From positions 94,960,112 to 95,024,111 of the forward strand of contig CM043945.1 of NCBI GenBank assembly GCA_014529385.2: DNA of 64,000 nt, written 5' to 3'. The translations under genes and the position numbers were made by a program. This document shows, one piece after another, positions 34,138 to 46,040 of the stretch. Origin of the DNA: Adiantum capillus-veneris (taxonomy: Eukaryota; Streptophyta; Polypodiopsida; Polypodiales; Pteridaceae). Below the pieces are notes generated by a model, which saw nothing but the letters and a program-made list of their open reading frames with translations, ran no database searches and was not told where the DNA came from. How positions within the stretch are numbered: the stretch's first letter is position 1; every line of letters begins with the position of its first letter.

Positions 34138-37100
34138 ATGGGGAATATGCGGAATTGCAGGGGCAGAGAAGGTATGGCATTAGCAATAGTGTGCATGCAG
34201 ATAGTGGGCATGCAGCTACAGGGAAGTACAATAAGCGCAGATGAGGAAGAATTTAGCATAAGCAGGCAATTGGTGTTTGAGGTACTCTCCTCCTTCAAGC
34301 TAGCCATCAGCAATGATCCACTTCAAGCCTTGGCCTCTTGGAACACCAGCTCTTCCGCCATTAACCCCTGCACCTCCAACTGGACTGGTATCTCGTGCCA
34401 ATTCCTGTCCAATGGCTCCCCTGACCTCATCTCCTCCCTCTCCATCGACCTCCACAACCTCTCCTTGCACGGCTCCGTCTCTGTCGACCTCGCCCGCCTC
34501 GGCCCCGCCCTCTCCTACATCGACCTCAGCATCAACCTCCTCTCTGGCACCTTCCCCTCCCTCTCCAACTTTTCCACGCTCCAAAACCTCTACTATTTCT
34601 CTCTTGCCCAAAACAGCTTCTATGGCCCCCTCACCCTCCCCACTTCTTGCTTCCCTAGCCTCCTCTTCCTCAGCGTTGCAGAGAATTCGTTCTCGGGTCC
34701 ACTCCCTGCCGATCAGCTCTCGCGCTGCCCCTCTCTGCAACTGTTGAATGTCTCCAACAACCATTTCACAGGCTCCTTCTTCCCATCAGGGCTTGGAAAT
34801 CTTACTGGGACGCTCTACAGGGTCGATGCAGGCATTAATAACTTCTCTGGGCCCATTCCCCCATCTATTGGCAACTGCTCATTGCTGAATTTCCTCAGCC
34901 TCCCTGACAACAACTTCTCTGGTCAGATACCATCTTCCATTGGCCTGGGATGTCCCAACCTCAAATTTTTCTCTCTAGTAAGCAACAGCCTGAGTGGAGA
35001 TATTCCAAAGGAGATGGGAATGCTTTCACAACTATCCTACCTATCCATCGGATACAATAAATTCACTGGCAAGATCTTCAGCGTCCTCGCAAATTGCACT
35101 GCATTATCCACCTTGGACATCAGCCAAATGCTCATCACTGGACAAATACCGGATGATATTGGATCGCACCATCCAAATCTTACATTCCTGAACCTCGAAT
35201 TTAACTTGCTTACGGGCTCAATCCCTGAATCGTTGGCGAATTGTTCCCGCCTTGATTATCTGCTTGTGGGCTTCAACTACAATATTTCAGGTAAATGAAT
35301 CTCTTCTCATTCACAAGTGGCATCAAATTCCTCTTTCTGAAGATGAAAATTCCTCATCGTTATTATGTAGCATTATGCAAACATATATAGTGCTAGACTT
35401 GATGCAATTGTGTCGGCCAGGAATGATTTCACCGAGGTTATTCGAAGCCCAATTCATCAGCCAGCTAGACCTACAGCACAATTCATTGACCAGCAGCATC
35501 CCGCATCAGATAGGAAACCTCACCTCCTTGCAAAAAGCTTATCTTAACAACAACCAGTTTACAGGGAGCCTTCCAGAAGAGCTGAGCATGCTAGCTTCGA
35601 TCCAAGCTCTCGCCTTTGAGCACAACTCCTTGTCAGGCAATTTCCCGAATCAGCTCTTCAATTGCACCACCTTGATTTACCTCAACTTACATGACAACAG
35701 GTTCCTAGGGCCCATCTCGTCTTCCATCGGCTTCCTCAGGAATTTGGAGGGATTTGATGCATCCATCAATCAGCTCACAGGACAGCTACCTTTGGAACTC
35801 TCTAATTGTACCAACCTCAGATCAATCTCCCTAAGCAACAATATGCTGAGAGGTGAAATCCCCACTTCAATCGTTGATGGTCTTGCTACAAGTTGCCTCT
35901 CATTCGAACTCGCACACAACTTCTTGACTGGTCCAATACCAAATTCAGAGTTTCAACACATGACCTTTCTGCAGACTTTGGATCTCTCTTACAACCAGCT
36001 CTCTGGTCCCGTCCCCTCCGGACTTGCAGGTTGTGCAGACCTCCAATCCTTAAACCTGTCTCAAAACAAGTTAGTTGGGCCCATTCCCTCTGGACTTGGA
36101 GGGGGGCTGCTTAGTTTAATAGACCTTAACTTGTCTCACAACTCGATAAACGGTAGCATTCCAGAGGAATTGGGCCTTCTCCAGCCTTTGCAGCAGCTAG
36201 ACTTGTCTTCCAATGCTTTGTCAGGAACAATTCCTTTAGAGTTGGCAAATTTGAAAGGCTTAAGGTTTCTCAATCTGTCTTACAACAGCCAACTGCAGGG
36301 CAAAATTCCTGATGATGGGGTCTTCGGCAATTTGACGAAGACATCTTTCTTGGGTGATCCAATGCTCTGCGGCATTGCTGTCAATCAAACGTGCACCATC
36401 AGTTCTACCACAGAAGGTTTTTACAAGAAGTGGAAAATTGTGAGCATTGTAGCGTCAGCCTCCGTTTTCCTCATTGTTATTGTTTCCATCTTGATTCTGC
36501 TTCACTGTTGCAGAAGAACTCTCAAAAAAGGGAAATCACAGCTGGTGGGAGCCAGTTGGGATTTTGATCCTTACTTGAGACTCACCTTGGAGGATATCCA
36601 GCAAGCAACCAGCAACTTTAGTGAGGACAATATCCTTGGTGTTGGAGTCACAGGAACTGTATATAAAGGCACCTTGAGGGATGGAACGATACTTGCATTC
36701 AAGAAATTCAATCTGGACAACAGGTTGGTTGTTATCTCAAATGAAAGTTTCTGCACTCACTTCTCCCATCACAAAATCCTATTAAAGGTTGAGCGACTAC
36801 TCTCATGACATTTCTTCCTCAGTCAGGCATTGAAGTAAAACGGGTAACAGAATGAGTACAAGAGGAAATTAGAGAGATTAACCACAAATTAGTGTTAGAC
36901 CTAAGTTGCGATATGAAAGGATCAAATAGTGGCCCCAATCAACACCACAATGAAAAACAATTAAAAAATCTGCAAGTTGAACATGACAAGAGCCCCGACA
37001 ACACAAGCCCAAACCAAGTGACATTTAGGTATCCCTTTACCTGAGAGTGCCTGTGCAACATGAACCCACAACCTTCCTTTTGTGCAGCACTGCACAAATC

Positions 37101-38190
37101 TGTTTGTACTTCAAAAGCTTCATGTTGTACTCGTGCCTGTTTTTTTTTTGTTGATTGAGAGACAGCTCAATTCAGTCCTTCATTGGAGAGCTTCAATCCG
37201 TGGGACTGATCAGGCATCGGAACTTGATCAAAATTCTGGGTTACGTCTCCAATCAGCTGGATGCCAACATTTTGATACTCGAGTACATGCCAAATGGAAG
37301 TCTACATGACCAATTACATGGGCAAGATCAGGGAGGGCTCTCATGGGAAGCTCGTTTGCAAGTAGCAATGGGTGTTGCAGAAGGATTACTCTACCTTCAC
37401 AATGACTGCCCTACCCCAATAATTCACTGTGATCTCAAGCCTCAGAACATACTCTTTGATGAAAACATGGAGGTTCGCATAACAGACTTTGGTCTTGCGA
37501 AAGTATTGGTGTCTACCACGGAAACATCTAGCCTCACTGACAATATGAAAGGCACCTTTGGATATATGGCTCCTGGTACATCAAAACTCTTCTGACAGTT
37601 CCATTTATACATCAAATTTTCTAAATCTTAATTACCTGCCTGTGGGCATTACATGCTTAGTGTGGGCATTACATGCTTAGTGTGGGCTTGTCAATCTACC
37701 TCACTACTTGTATGTTGTTTTGGCAGAAATGGCATCCTTTGGATACATTTCAAGGAAATGTGATGTATACAGCTATGGAATACTTTTGATGGAGTTGATA
37801 AGTGGGCGTAGGCCTTTGGAGGAGGGGCATGTAGAATTCAGCAGTGAAGAAGATGAGGGCACGACGATGGCACTAGTTCAATGGATTGCTGCCAAGTATG
37901 ATGCTGATGAGATGCTCGCTATAGTGGGCAAGCGCCTGCAAGAAACATTTGGAGAAAATGAGATCAATCAAATGAAGGAGCTGGTTCGTCTGGCTTTGGA
38001 ATGCACACAAACAAGTCCAAAACAGCAACCAACAATGAAGCAGGCGGTGCAAGTTTTGTCCTCGGGATCTGCAGCTTCCTCTATTGAAGGCTTGAAACTC
38101 ATTCACCGGATAGACCCAAAAGAAGCAGCTTTTGACCCCTTTCCATTCCTAACCCAAAAGAAGCAGCTTTTGACCCCTTTCCATTCGTAG
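34138..38190 (+). CDS. LRR receptor-like serine/threonine kinase, non-RD (subfamily XII-like), four exons
   Basis: Exons 34138-35290, 35421-36723, 37160-37575 and 37727-38190 join in phase (1, 2, 1) with GT-AG introns and give 1111 residues. A short basic start and hydrophobic stretch (MALAIVCMQIVGMQLQG) form a probable signal peptide. An LRR N-cap follows (ASWNTSSSAINPCTSNWTGI), then some twenty leucine-rich repeats with LxxNxLSGxIP pattern, a membrane segment at about residues 724-746 (SIVASASVFLIVIVSILILL) and a kinase from about 790. Kinase landmarks: GVGVTGTVYKG, Lys in LAFKKF, HCDLKPQN (Cys before Asp, so non-RD), DFG, MAPE. Non-RD LRR kinases such as FLS2 and EFR are pattern-recognition receptors at the plasma membrane; an immune role is inferred. 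No stop interrupts the model. I chose the 34138 ATG for the signal peptide. Confidence 0.93.
38113..38188 (+). repeat. 38-bp tandem duplication at the 3' end of the kinase CDS
   Basis: The 38-base unit starting acccaaaagaagcagctttt occurs twice in succession. Since 38 is not a multiple of three, the second copy is read in another frame (LTQKKQLLTPFHS after DPKEAAFDPFPF), replacing the original C-terminus. Confidence 0.95.
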
Positions 38191-38327
38191 CCGTGAACTC
38201 CATTCTTAGACATCACAGAGCGCTTGTAAAAATTCTTCTGACAAGTTGAGGTGCTTCTGAAGAGAAAATGAGGCGCTTCTAAATGTGTACTCGCGTAAAC
38301 AAGGCGTTTGGAGGCAAACGATGGCAA

Positions 38328-38457
38328 TGCCTTTCATTCTGATCAAAGGGAGGGTTGGCCAATGCCAAAGAATGTGTCCATATCAAAGAATGTGCCTTTC
38401 ATTCTGATCAAAGGGAGGGTTGGCCAATGCCAAGGAATGTGTCCATAAGCATATCAC
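38328..38457. repeat. 65-bp tandem duplication downstream of the kinase
   Basis: The block beginning tgcctttcattctgatcaaa at 38328 recurs at 38393 almost unchanged, in the presumed 3' untranslated or intergenic region. Confidence 0.93.
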
Positions 38458-39490
38458 GAAGCACCACAAGAAAGCCTTCATGGAACAATCAGAATCAAAT
38501 CCCATGAAACAAAGGCAGTCAGATCAATGTACCTAGAAACAACCATTCCACCAGATACATACCTCTCTAGTAGCGTGGCAAGGGCCGATACAAAGTGTGT
38601 CGATATTGGCTCCAGGACCATGAACCTGAAAGACTTAATTGTGAAATCTACAACTAAGCCTACAATTAGATTTAAGTAGGTAAGTAAACCTGCAAACTCA
38701 AACTCTTAACTATGAATCATGGTTATTTTCAACTGGTATTAAAGTACATATGCCATACCACTCACAATTCTTGTCAAGGAGTGAAAATAACATTACAAAC
38801 CAAAATGAGGACATCATGTCTAAACCAAGGACTAGTCTTTCAAAACCAGTGTGTACTCGTATGGAACCATGTATGTCATACCACTTACAGGAACTTCTAG
38901 TTTTCGACCTTTACCACTAGATCAAACCATGAGCAGATGTGAAAGGAAACGTAGAACAGATTGCCAAGGCCAGCTGTAGTCATTGCTAGCAGTTCATAGA
39001 GGCCACATATAATGACGATTATTGCTGAGAAACTGCATGGGACTAGACTAAGTACTGCCCAATTGCAAGGCTCACATTTGCTGTGAAATACGGTTGGCCA
39101 ATACATACTGCAAACATGGAAGGTTTGAGAGCCGAAGTTGCTGGACTTCTCAAATTGACTGTATCTGTTGAACTGCCATTAGTGACCAAACAGAAAAGCT
39201 CTAAAATAACATGTAGAGTTGAAATAGACAAAACATCTTATTGCCTTTCTTGCCGATCATGAAAAAACGGAGAGTATGTAATGCCACAATACGGTATTAA
39301 AAGGAACAATCTGTCAAGATCTTGTTTACAAAACTCCAATTTGTAATTATCAATTGAGGATTTGATGCAAAGCATGCTCAACCATATACACATTGGATAA
39401 TATGACTGGCTAAGTGCAGCTTTAGAAATATATCTTTCAATTATCTAGCTGCATACTTGTGATGTGGGGAACATTCAACAACAACAGGTG
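38458..39490. other. intergenic stretch between two convergent genes
   Basis: No gene recognised. It must hold the 3' ends of the receptor kinase (+) and the DRB gene (-). A phrase near 'accatg(t/g)atgtcataccactca' occurs at 38745 and 38865, a weak duplication. Confidence 0.5.
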
Positions 39491-40758
39491 CTATTTTCCT
39501 TTTTGATACACCAAGGTGAATAAAAGGTTCATGCTGCTACGGAAGATTTGTAAGAGTTGCCTATTACCACCATTTGCTCGACTTCTGGAGAATGAATCTT
39601 GTTGTGTAGGATCATTGCCAAACCAAGATGGGCTCCTTTGATATCCCCCTATGATATTTGGGCTCACCGCATTGCTGCCAGCGCTGGATTGACTACTAAA
39701 CAGATAGCTTTTGTCCTCAAAACCGATGTCAGAAGGTGGGGACGAAGGAGAAGAAGAAGCCCCAAAATGAAATTGCCCAGCTGGGCTCCCTTCTCTGCTG
39801 AGGCGATTTTTGCCCCTAATGTTTACGACACGCACCCTAGAGCGACTACCATAGCTGCGGTGGCATGATTGTATCTGAGAGGAAGTGTCATCTCTTCTGT
39901 TCAAGGTCAGTGCATAAGTGTTGCCAGTTCTCTCACCATCATTGGAAGCAGCATCCTCTGAGCTTGTAATGGCAGGAGGCTGTGTCCCTGCCAAAGGCAC
40001 AATACAAGCTCAATACAGAAATAATTTTGAATAGCATTCAAAATTCCTTATACAAGGATACTAACTGATAGACATAATTCCTACTGTGAAAGTTGAATAC
40101 ATAGATACCCCTCAAGAATGAGGAAATTCCAAGAAAAATCGATTTGAACATAATAAAGAAATCACCCACATTGCTTGATAACAGACCATGCTGCCATGGC
40201 TGCATTTTTCTCTGCTTGCTTCTTGGTCTTGGCTGGCTCTCCTGCAAAAACCCTTCCGGCAACTTCCACCAGACATTTGAAGACAGGAAGATGTCCAGGT
40301 CCGAGCCTCATGGTGGTGTACATAGGGAGAGACAAACCAACTCTTTGTGCCGTCTCTTGCAACAAGTTCTTGCATGCACTAGTCTCATCCTATACAGAAA
40401 ACCTATGCAATCGACATAAATCTACAATGGTGCAGTACCCAAACTAAGAATACAACAACATATTTCAGAATCTAAAGAATATTCAACTAAAAAGGATAAC
40501 TTGCAAACTCACCAGAATTTTTGTAGCAAGGGACTGAGAAGGGCCCCTTTTCGAGAGCGTGTTCAATGCAATCTCAGCAGCAGCATGTTCTGCTTGGCGG
40601 AGAGTAGTACAAAAATGGGGGCTCTCAAAGATCTCCCCATTGAAGTTGACGGTTGCCTTGAACCTAGGCGCATGATCCGGTCCTTCCCTGATGCAAGAGT
40701 AAGCAGGCAGATTGAAGCAGCTCCTCTGGGCAAACTCCTGCAGCTGGTTTTTATACAT
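39491..40758 (-). CDS. double-stranded-RNA-binding protein, DRB2/3/5 type, three coding exons
   Basis: Coding exons 40758-40513, 40389-40170 and 39987-39491 join in phase with GT-AG introns and give 320 residues. The start MYKNQLQEFAQRSCFNLPAY is the start of plant DRB proteins; just upstream is a splice acceptor (ctcag), so the 5' leader is split. dsRBD 1 covers residues 1-70 (EGPDHAPRFKATVNFNG, then RQAEHAAAEIALNTL) and dsRBD 2 about 87-155 (NLLQETAQRVG, LGPGHLPVFK, then AKTKKQAEKNAAMAAW with the Lys pair that contacts RNA). The tail is Ser/Pro/Asn-rich and likely disordered. In Arabidopsis these proteins act with Dicer-like enzymes in small-RNA biogenesis and translational repression. It is shorter than Arabidopsis DRB2 but shows no disruption. 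Confidence 0.93.
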
Positions 40759-41081
40759 ACCTGAGAAAAAGGCAAGGAAAAATCAATCATGCAAATAGAG
40801 CATCGGGTGATCGCAGCAAAGCATATCATTGATTTAATTACACTAAGGAAGGAAATAAACATCCGAATTAGAGTATGCATCGCATACATCCGCACCATTG
40901 CTTGCTTCAATATAGACAGAGCTAAGTCTCAATCTCTCTCTCTCTCTCACATGTATCAGTTTTGTATCAGTTTTGTTTCATTTGTCTTTCCGATAGACGG
41001 ATGACATACACACCATGTACATTTGATTTGTCTCATAGGCCGATTTCGGCCTGACATAGACGTTAAAAATCTTTCTTTCTT

Positions 41082-41172
<91 letters not shown>

Positions 41173-41412
41173 TGTAATCAGAATACGCAACTGGAAAGAG
41201 CAGCATAAAGAAACATGAAAACTCGAACGCTTCACATCCATGGATGTAAGCTCACATGCCCATAAACTAACAGTTGATTGCTTTCTCACGTACAAGGTTT
41301 AGAGCAAAAAGAGCCCATTCATCAAAAAGAGTACCCACATGCAAACATTGGTGGGATGACTGAGTGCATTCGTCTTACTGAATTATGCAGACCAAGGTAC
41401 AAATTTCGAATC
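40759..41412. other. upstream region of the DRB gene with long CT tract
   Basis: Presumed 5' leader intron and promoter side of the DRB gene. It includes two short (CT)n tracts (40931-40949) and one of about 50 repeats at 41070-41169 (reads GA on the gene's strand). A transcription-start assignment is not possible by eye. Confidence 0.6.
41070..41169. repeat. (CT)~50 microsatellite
   Basis: Preceded by three cttt units, then uninterrupted CT. On the coding strand of the DRB gene this is a GA tract located about 310-410 bases upstream of the start codon. Confidence 0.97.
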
Positions 41413-42038
41413 GAGCGCAGATCCATTTGCAGCTTGTTGTTGCGAAGCTCTTTCTTTGGGTATGCGCCTTGCCTGCGATCCTTTTGATGCATAAGTGCGG
41501 AGCAAGGTGAACGTCTCTTTGTGGGTTCGTGCTACAAGGAACAATATCTGCATTTGTTTTTTGCTCTTTGCTCTTTGAAGAACCTGCCAAGGGTAGAGAA
41601 ATCCATGGCATTATTATTATTATGTGGGCAATACTGGCAACGAAGGCTGAGCAACACTAACGGAAAGAAGTCAGCTTCACAAAAGATGCAGGAAAGCAAC
41701 AAAAAACTTCAACGAAGTAAAAATGGAGGTATTTTGAAAATGACGTCCGTAAGATGAGTAGAGACAGACCTTGATGAGTTGGGAGGGGTTGCTGAGAGCG
41801 CAGATCCATTTGCAGCTTGTTGTTGCGAAGCTCTTTCTTTGGGTATGCGCCTTGCCTGCGATCCTTTTGATGCATAAGTGCGGAGCAAGGTGAACGTCTC
41901 TTTGTGGGTTCGTGCTACAAGGAACAATATCTGCATTTGTTTTTTGCTCTTTGCTCTTTGAAGAACCTGCCAAGGGTAGAGAAATCCATGGCATTATTAT
42001 TATTATGTGGGCAATACTGGCAACGAAGGCTGAGCAAG
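41413..42038. repeat. 243-bp direct duplication, 383-bp offset
   Basis: 41413-41655 and 41796-42038 are nearly identical, from gagcgcagatccatttgcag to tggcaacgaaggctgagcaa. The spacer between them is unrelated. On the minus strand both copies keep an open frame beginning MPWISLPLAGSSKSKEQ that I do not recognise. It abuts the 3' side of the Helentron. Confidence 0.95.
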
Positions 42039-42229
42039 ACAATGACAAAGGGAATACGCACCAAGCTCCAGTTGTTCAAGTCTGAATGTGCTGGGTAGTT
42101 TTTGCAAGTTGCTGGATTTGCAGGTTTGAAAAGAGAATGGTTCGAAGAATTGACCTGTCTCTTTCTTTTTTGGAAGGTCGTATTGAAGGACCTCAGACAA
42201 ATTTGAGTTTTTCAATTGAGTATTGGAAA

Positions 42230-43871
42230 AAGAGATTTTTGATTTGCTTTAGTCAACTTACTGGAGCAAGAGATTGCTTGTCTAATAGAATGTATATAGC
42301 GTCATGGTCTGACCAGTATACTGGAAAATTGTTTGTTTCAGAAGTAAAGCAAGATTTAGTCATCCAGATGTGATCAAGTAAAGATGCATATATATAGTGG
42401 TTGGTAGTGTATTTCGAATGTGTAAACCACATTTCGACATCATGCTTTGTAAAGCTAGTTGTTGATGAGATTTTTTTAGCATGTCAACATTGAAGTCGCC
42501 CATAATAATCAAGTTTTCATTCTGCGAGCATCTTGTTAATATCATGCTGAGAGTGGCTAAAAAAGACTCGAACTTGTGAATATTTGGAGATCGGTATAGC
42601 GTTATCAAATGTATGTAAATTTTGCTACTGTGTTGCATAGTGGTTTCAATGATTTTGTAGTCAGTGTCAATGTAAATATTTGTTTTATTAGGTACGAGAG
42701 AAGATTTGTATGCGATAGTGGTGTTATATTTTGTTTGCATAGTTATTATTTTGAACTTCGTATTTGCATTTAGCAAGTCTATGTGAAGTGTATGTACCTC
42801 TTGAAAACAAGCTATGTCGCTCTTCAATATTAGTGGATGAACTTTGATATCTTCAAAGTACTTACATAATGACCTTATGTTTAGAGACATCATCAAAATG
42901 TTGTTTGGATCAACTTTTCTGAGTGATGGCGTGGACAGTTTCCAACGCGCTTCTGAGGAGAGTCTGGAGGTCTCGTTCTTCACATTGTCATCTACAGTGA
43001 AGTTTGAACTAGGTAGAGGATTTAGGAGGAATAGGTTTTCCGTGGTTCGAACTCGTGAGAGTGCAGTATATGTTAAACCATGCCTAGTACATTTGTCGGG
43101 CGAGAAGGCTAATTGATCGAGTGAGAGTCCTTGGGAGCGGTGTATAGTTCTTGCTGAAGCTTGTTGAATTGGGAACTGAGTTCTACAGACTCTGCTAACA
43201 TTGCTTTTTCCTAGTTGGAACTCTTTCGTTACTGGAAATATACATGTCCACGTAGAGCCAATGCCAGAGGTATACAAGTGCTTATTTTTGAATCGTGTTT
43301 CCTTGCCTATTTCTTTGTTGTAGAATTCAATCCACATTACCAATTTTTTGTTTAAAGTTACAGCAGTTTGGAAAAGTCCGTCTGCTCCATTTACAAGCCC
43401 GTCATTTGTATCGTAGTTTCTTGCACATAGCTCAACCAGCATTAACGGCTTTATGTTCAGTACGTTGTGCAGTCCAACTGTTTTGTTTGCGTCGCTCAAG
43501 ATTGTGGAGGTGGTTACAGGGGGTGTGTCTACCGCAGTAAGTGTAAATATTGGCCCTTCCATGAGCTTGAATATAACGTTATTATGTTGTAATGTTCTTT
43601 GCTGTGTATAGAATAAATGGGGTATATGTATGTTATGCAACACTTTGTTGAAGCATATGTTATTCAATGTTTTGACATCAGTGTTCGTTTGTTCATTTTT
43701 CCTGATCCGGTTGAGAATATTCACAAAGTTGGTGTCAGTTTGGCGCATAACTTCAGTCAGTTCATATTGTTTAAAGTGTGCTTGCCATACATTCAGACTC
43801 AAGGGGTAATAGTTTGTGAAAACCCACTTATCTCTCGTACCGGGGGAAGCTGGTATAAATCTCCAAAGCAA
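42230..43871 (-). pseudogene. Helentron helicase C-terminal half plus EEP endonuclease domain
   Basis: 503 open codons. Helicase motifs V-VI: SARTIHRSQGLSLDQ, then HGLTYTALSRVRTTENLFLL at about 43150-43020. An EEP (AP-endonuclease-like) domain follows: ILMMSLNIRSLCKY, DIACFQEVHTL (catalytic Glu), LITLYRSPNIHKF, IIMGDFNVDML (about 42478-42510). Past a frameshift near 42370 the last EEP motif YWSDHDAIYILL is readable at about 42290-42320. A C-terminal EEP domain is the mark that separates Helentrons from canonical plant Helitrons. Confidence 0.9.
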
Positions 43872-44960
43872 AGTACATGTATACCTCCAAAAGGTATATG
43901 ATGTCTGTGTTTAATTGTTTGGAGGCGTTTGTTGATGTTCGAAAACATTCGTGCTCCCAATAGCGAAATTTCGTCTATAAAAAGTACCTTCAGCTCCATA
44001 TAGACCTTGGTTAAGGTATCTAGTTGTGAGTCGGGAAGTTGTGTTAACATTTTTTGGTTTATAGGTATATGCAGAGCCGAGTGAATTGTTGTTCCATCAA
44101 TATTGTATGCTGCTTTTCCTGTGTATGCGAGTTTGAGAATTTTTGGTTTTAATGGGTCGCTCTGCTTATTATTGTTGTAATATCTAGTAAGTTGTTTAGT
44201 GATTGTTTTTAGAAGAATTGTTTTCCCTGTTCCAGCGCCTCTTGTTATGAAAGCGAAGATCTGTTTCTCTTGCTCGTACCGTACTTTGTACATTATGTCG
44301 TCGAAGAAAATTCGTTGCTCATAATTTAGCTGGCATATCTGTTTGTAGTGTGTAACTGTGTCGGAGGTTACGCCAAAAGGAGTCAAGTACTCATAGGTTT
44401 GAATGTTGCCAATGTGTGTAGCTGTATTGGTGCGTGAACCGAGTTCGATTGTGAAAGGTTCTACATTTTTAGTGTTGGTGACTTTCACAAGGTGCTCGCT
44501 CTCATCGTCAGAACTTGAACTTTTGCTGCTTATTAGAGCGACTACTATTTCTGCGACATCATGCCATTGTGTCTGGTTTTCTGAGCTTAATTGGCGCGTG
44601 TATTTTTTGTAATTTTCCAAAATTTGTTGTTTGTGCAGCTCGTAGACACTTCGCCAAGTGTTGTGTTCGTTTAGGAGGTCGGCTTCATCTCCACGAAAGG
44701 GCAAATGCAATAGCAGCATTTCCCTATGGAAATTTTCAGGATCGCGCTTTTTATTGTATCTAATAGACCTAATCACTTTTTCTTTTTTTCGCCGTCTGAA
44801 GTTTTTTTCGTGATTGAATTCAGTGACAATGTCTGCTAATGTACAAGGTTCTAGTTGCGGTGGCCGTTTTTTGTATTTATCAATAATTGATTCTCTCATA
44901 ATGTCAGCAAAGTTCTTTGGCGTGTTTCAACATGAACACACGTTCAGCCGCTCGTTCAGC
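43830..44960 (-). pseudogene. Helentron Pif1-like helicase, N-terminal half
   Basis: The frame from 44899 reads ESIIDKYKKRPPQLEPCTLA, then QLNYEQRIFFDDIMYKVR. Walker A is ITRGAGTGKTILLK (about 44221-44245), Walker B is LFIDEISLLG (about 43960-43985), and motif III is CFGDLYQLPPV. It breaks at about 43838 where a two-base GA appears duplicated (cgagagataag), and the next frame resumes RDKWVFTNYY. Confidence 0.9.
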
Positions 44961-44981
44961 CGCTGGTGCTGTGTTCACAAA

Positions 44982-45647
44982 TTAAAAAGATCTAGATGCA
45001 TGAAAGAAAGGAAAAGATAGTATCAAATACGCCGCTTGCTGAATGGACATTTGTTGAGCGTTTAATAGTGTTGTTCCGAGCTGTTTAATTTGCTCAGCTG
45101 GACCAGTATTTTTAGTTTTAGTACGTCTCAGAATTTGCTGGAAGACTTTTGTCAATGTATTGTCCATTTTTGTTAAGTAAGGAGTACAATACTTTGCCGC
45201 CGCGTATGGGTCAAGGATGAACTGGGAGTCAATGTTTGCTTCCCAAACATTTATTAAATGTTTCGCGAACGCGTTCGTTCGTATGTTCTGGGGACTTCTT
45301 TTTAAGAAAATTGTTGGTCTTTTTATTGTGGAGCAGATTGCTCTCGTATAGGCTTCTTCTGTTACCTGAATCAAGTTGAGGAATTTATGGAAATCTATGG
45401 GAAGATCATTCTCATCATGTGTTTCTAAAAAATAGAAAATCTTTTTTGCGTTTTCATTATCTGTACATGTGGCATTCTCCAGAGGCTTGAGAATAGTAGT
45501 AAGTAATGGCGGTTGTGGAAAATTGAATCTGCATTTTTTTCTTTTTGCGCTTTCTACATGTGTGTGTGTGTAAATGGGTTTGAATATTACGTTGATGTTC
45601 GGCAATGTCTTGTTTGTCACAAGATATGTACTTGTCAATGAAAGCAA
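44982..45647 (-). pseudogene. Helentron Rep, catalytic-tyrosine region
   Basis: A 221-codon frame: KKCRFNFPQPPLLTTILKPL, then FAKHLINVWEANIDSQFILD followed by PYAAAKYCTPYLTK. The pair of Tyr in KYCTPYLTK matches the Y2 nucleophiles of Helitron Rep. LLNAQQMSIQQAAYLIL is also typical. The frame ends near 44985 with a TAA and a shift before the helicase frame; a 12-base duplication (cgttcagccgct) lies at that junction. Confidence 0.85.
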
Positions 45648-45649
45648 TA

Positions 45650-45963
45650 ACCTCTATTTCATTGGTGTCGTTATATATAGGTGCATTCTCTATCTAAAGA
45701 AGGCCGTGATCATGCTCACTTCCACATGGTTGGAACTCAGTCATGAAGAAGAAGTCTTTGACGGGGCCGTATATATTTGGTGCTTATTTTAGTAACTTTC
45801 GCAAGGATGCTATTCTGTGGTTGTAATATCTAGCGCATGTGACAGGGTCCTCTCTTATGAGATCATGCAGAGTGGCAGTTTTGTTCCTATAGAGGTGATT
45901 GTCGTTTAAAAGTGTCGGTAATGCGGTTTGTAATGGCTTCTTATCAACAAAATATATTTGTAG

Positions 45964-46040
<77 letters not shown>

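Noticed and set aside
34313-34764. Long frames in other phases over the receptor kinase (Pro/Ser-rich and Glu/Gly-rich)
   Set aside because: Shadows of the LRR-coding exon.
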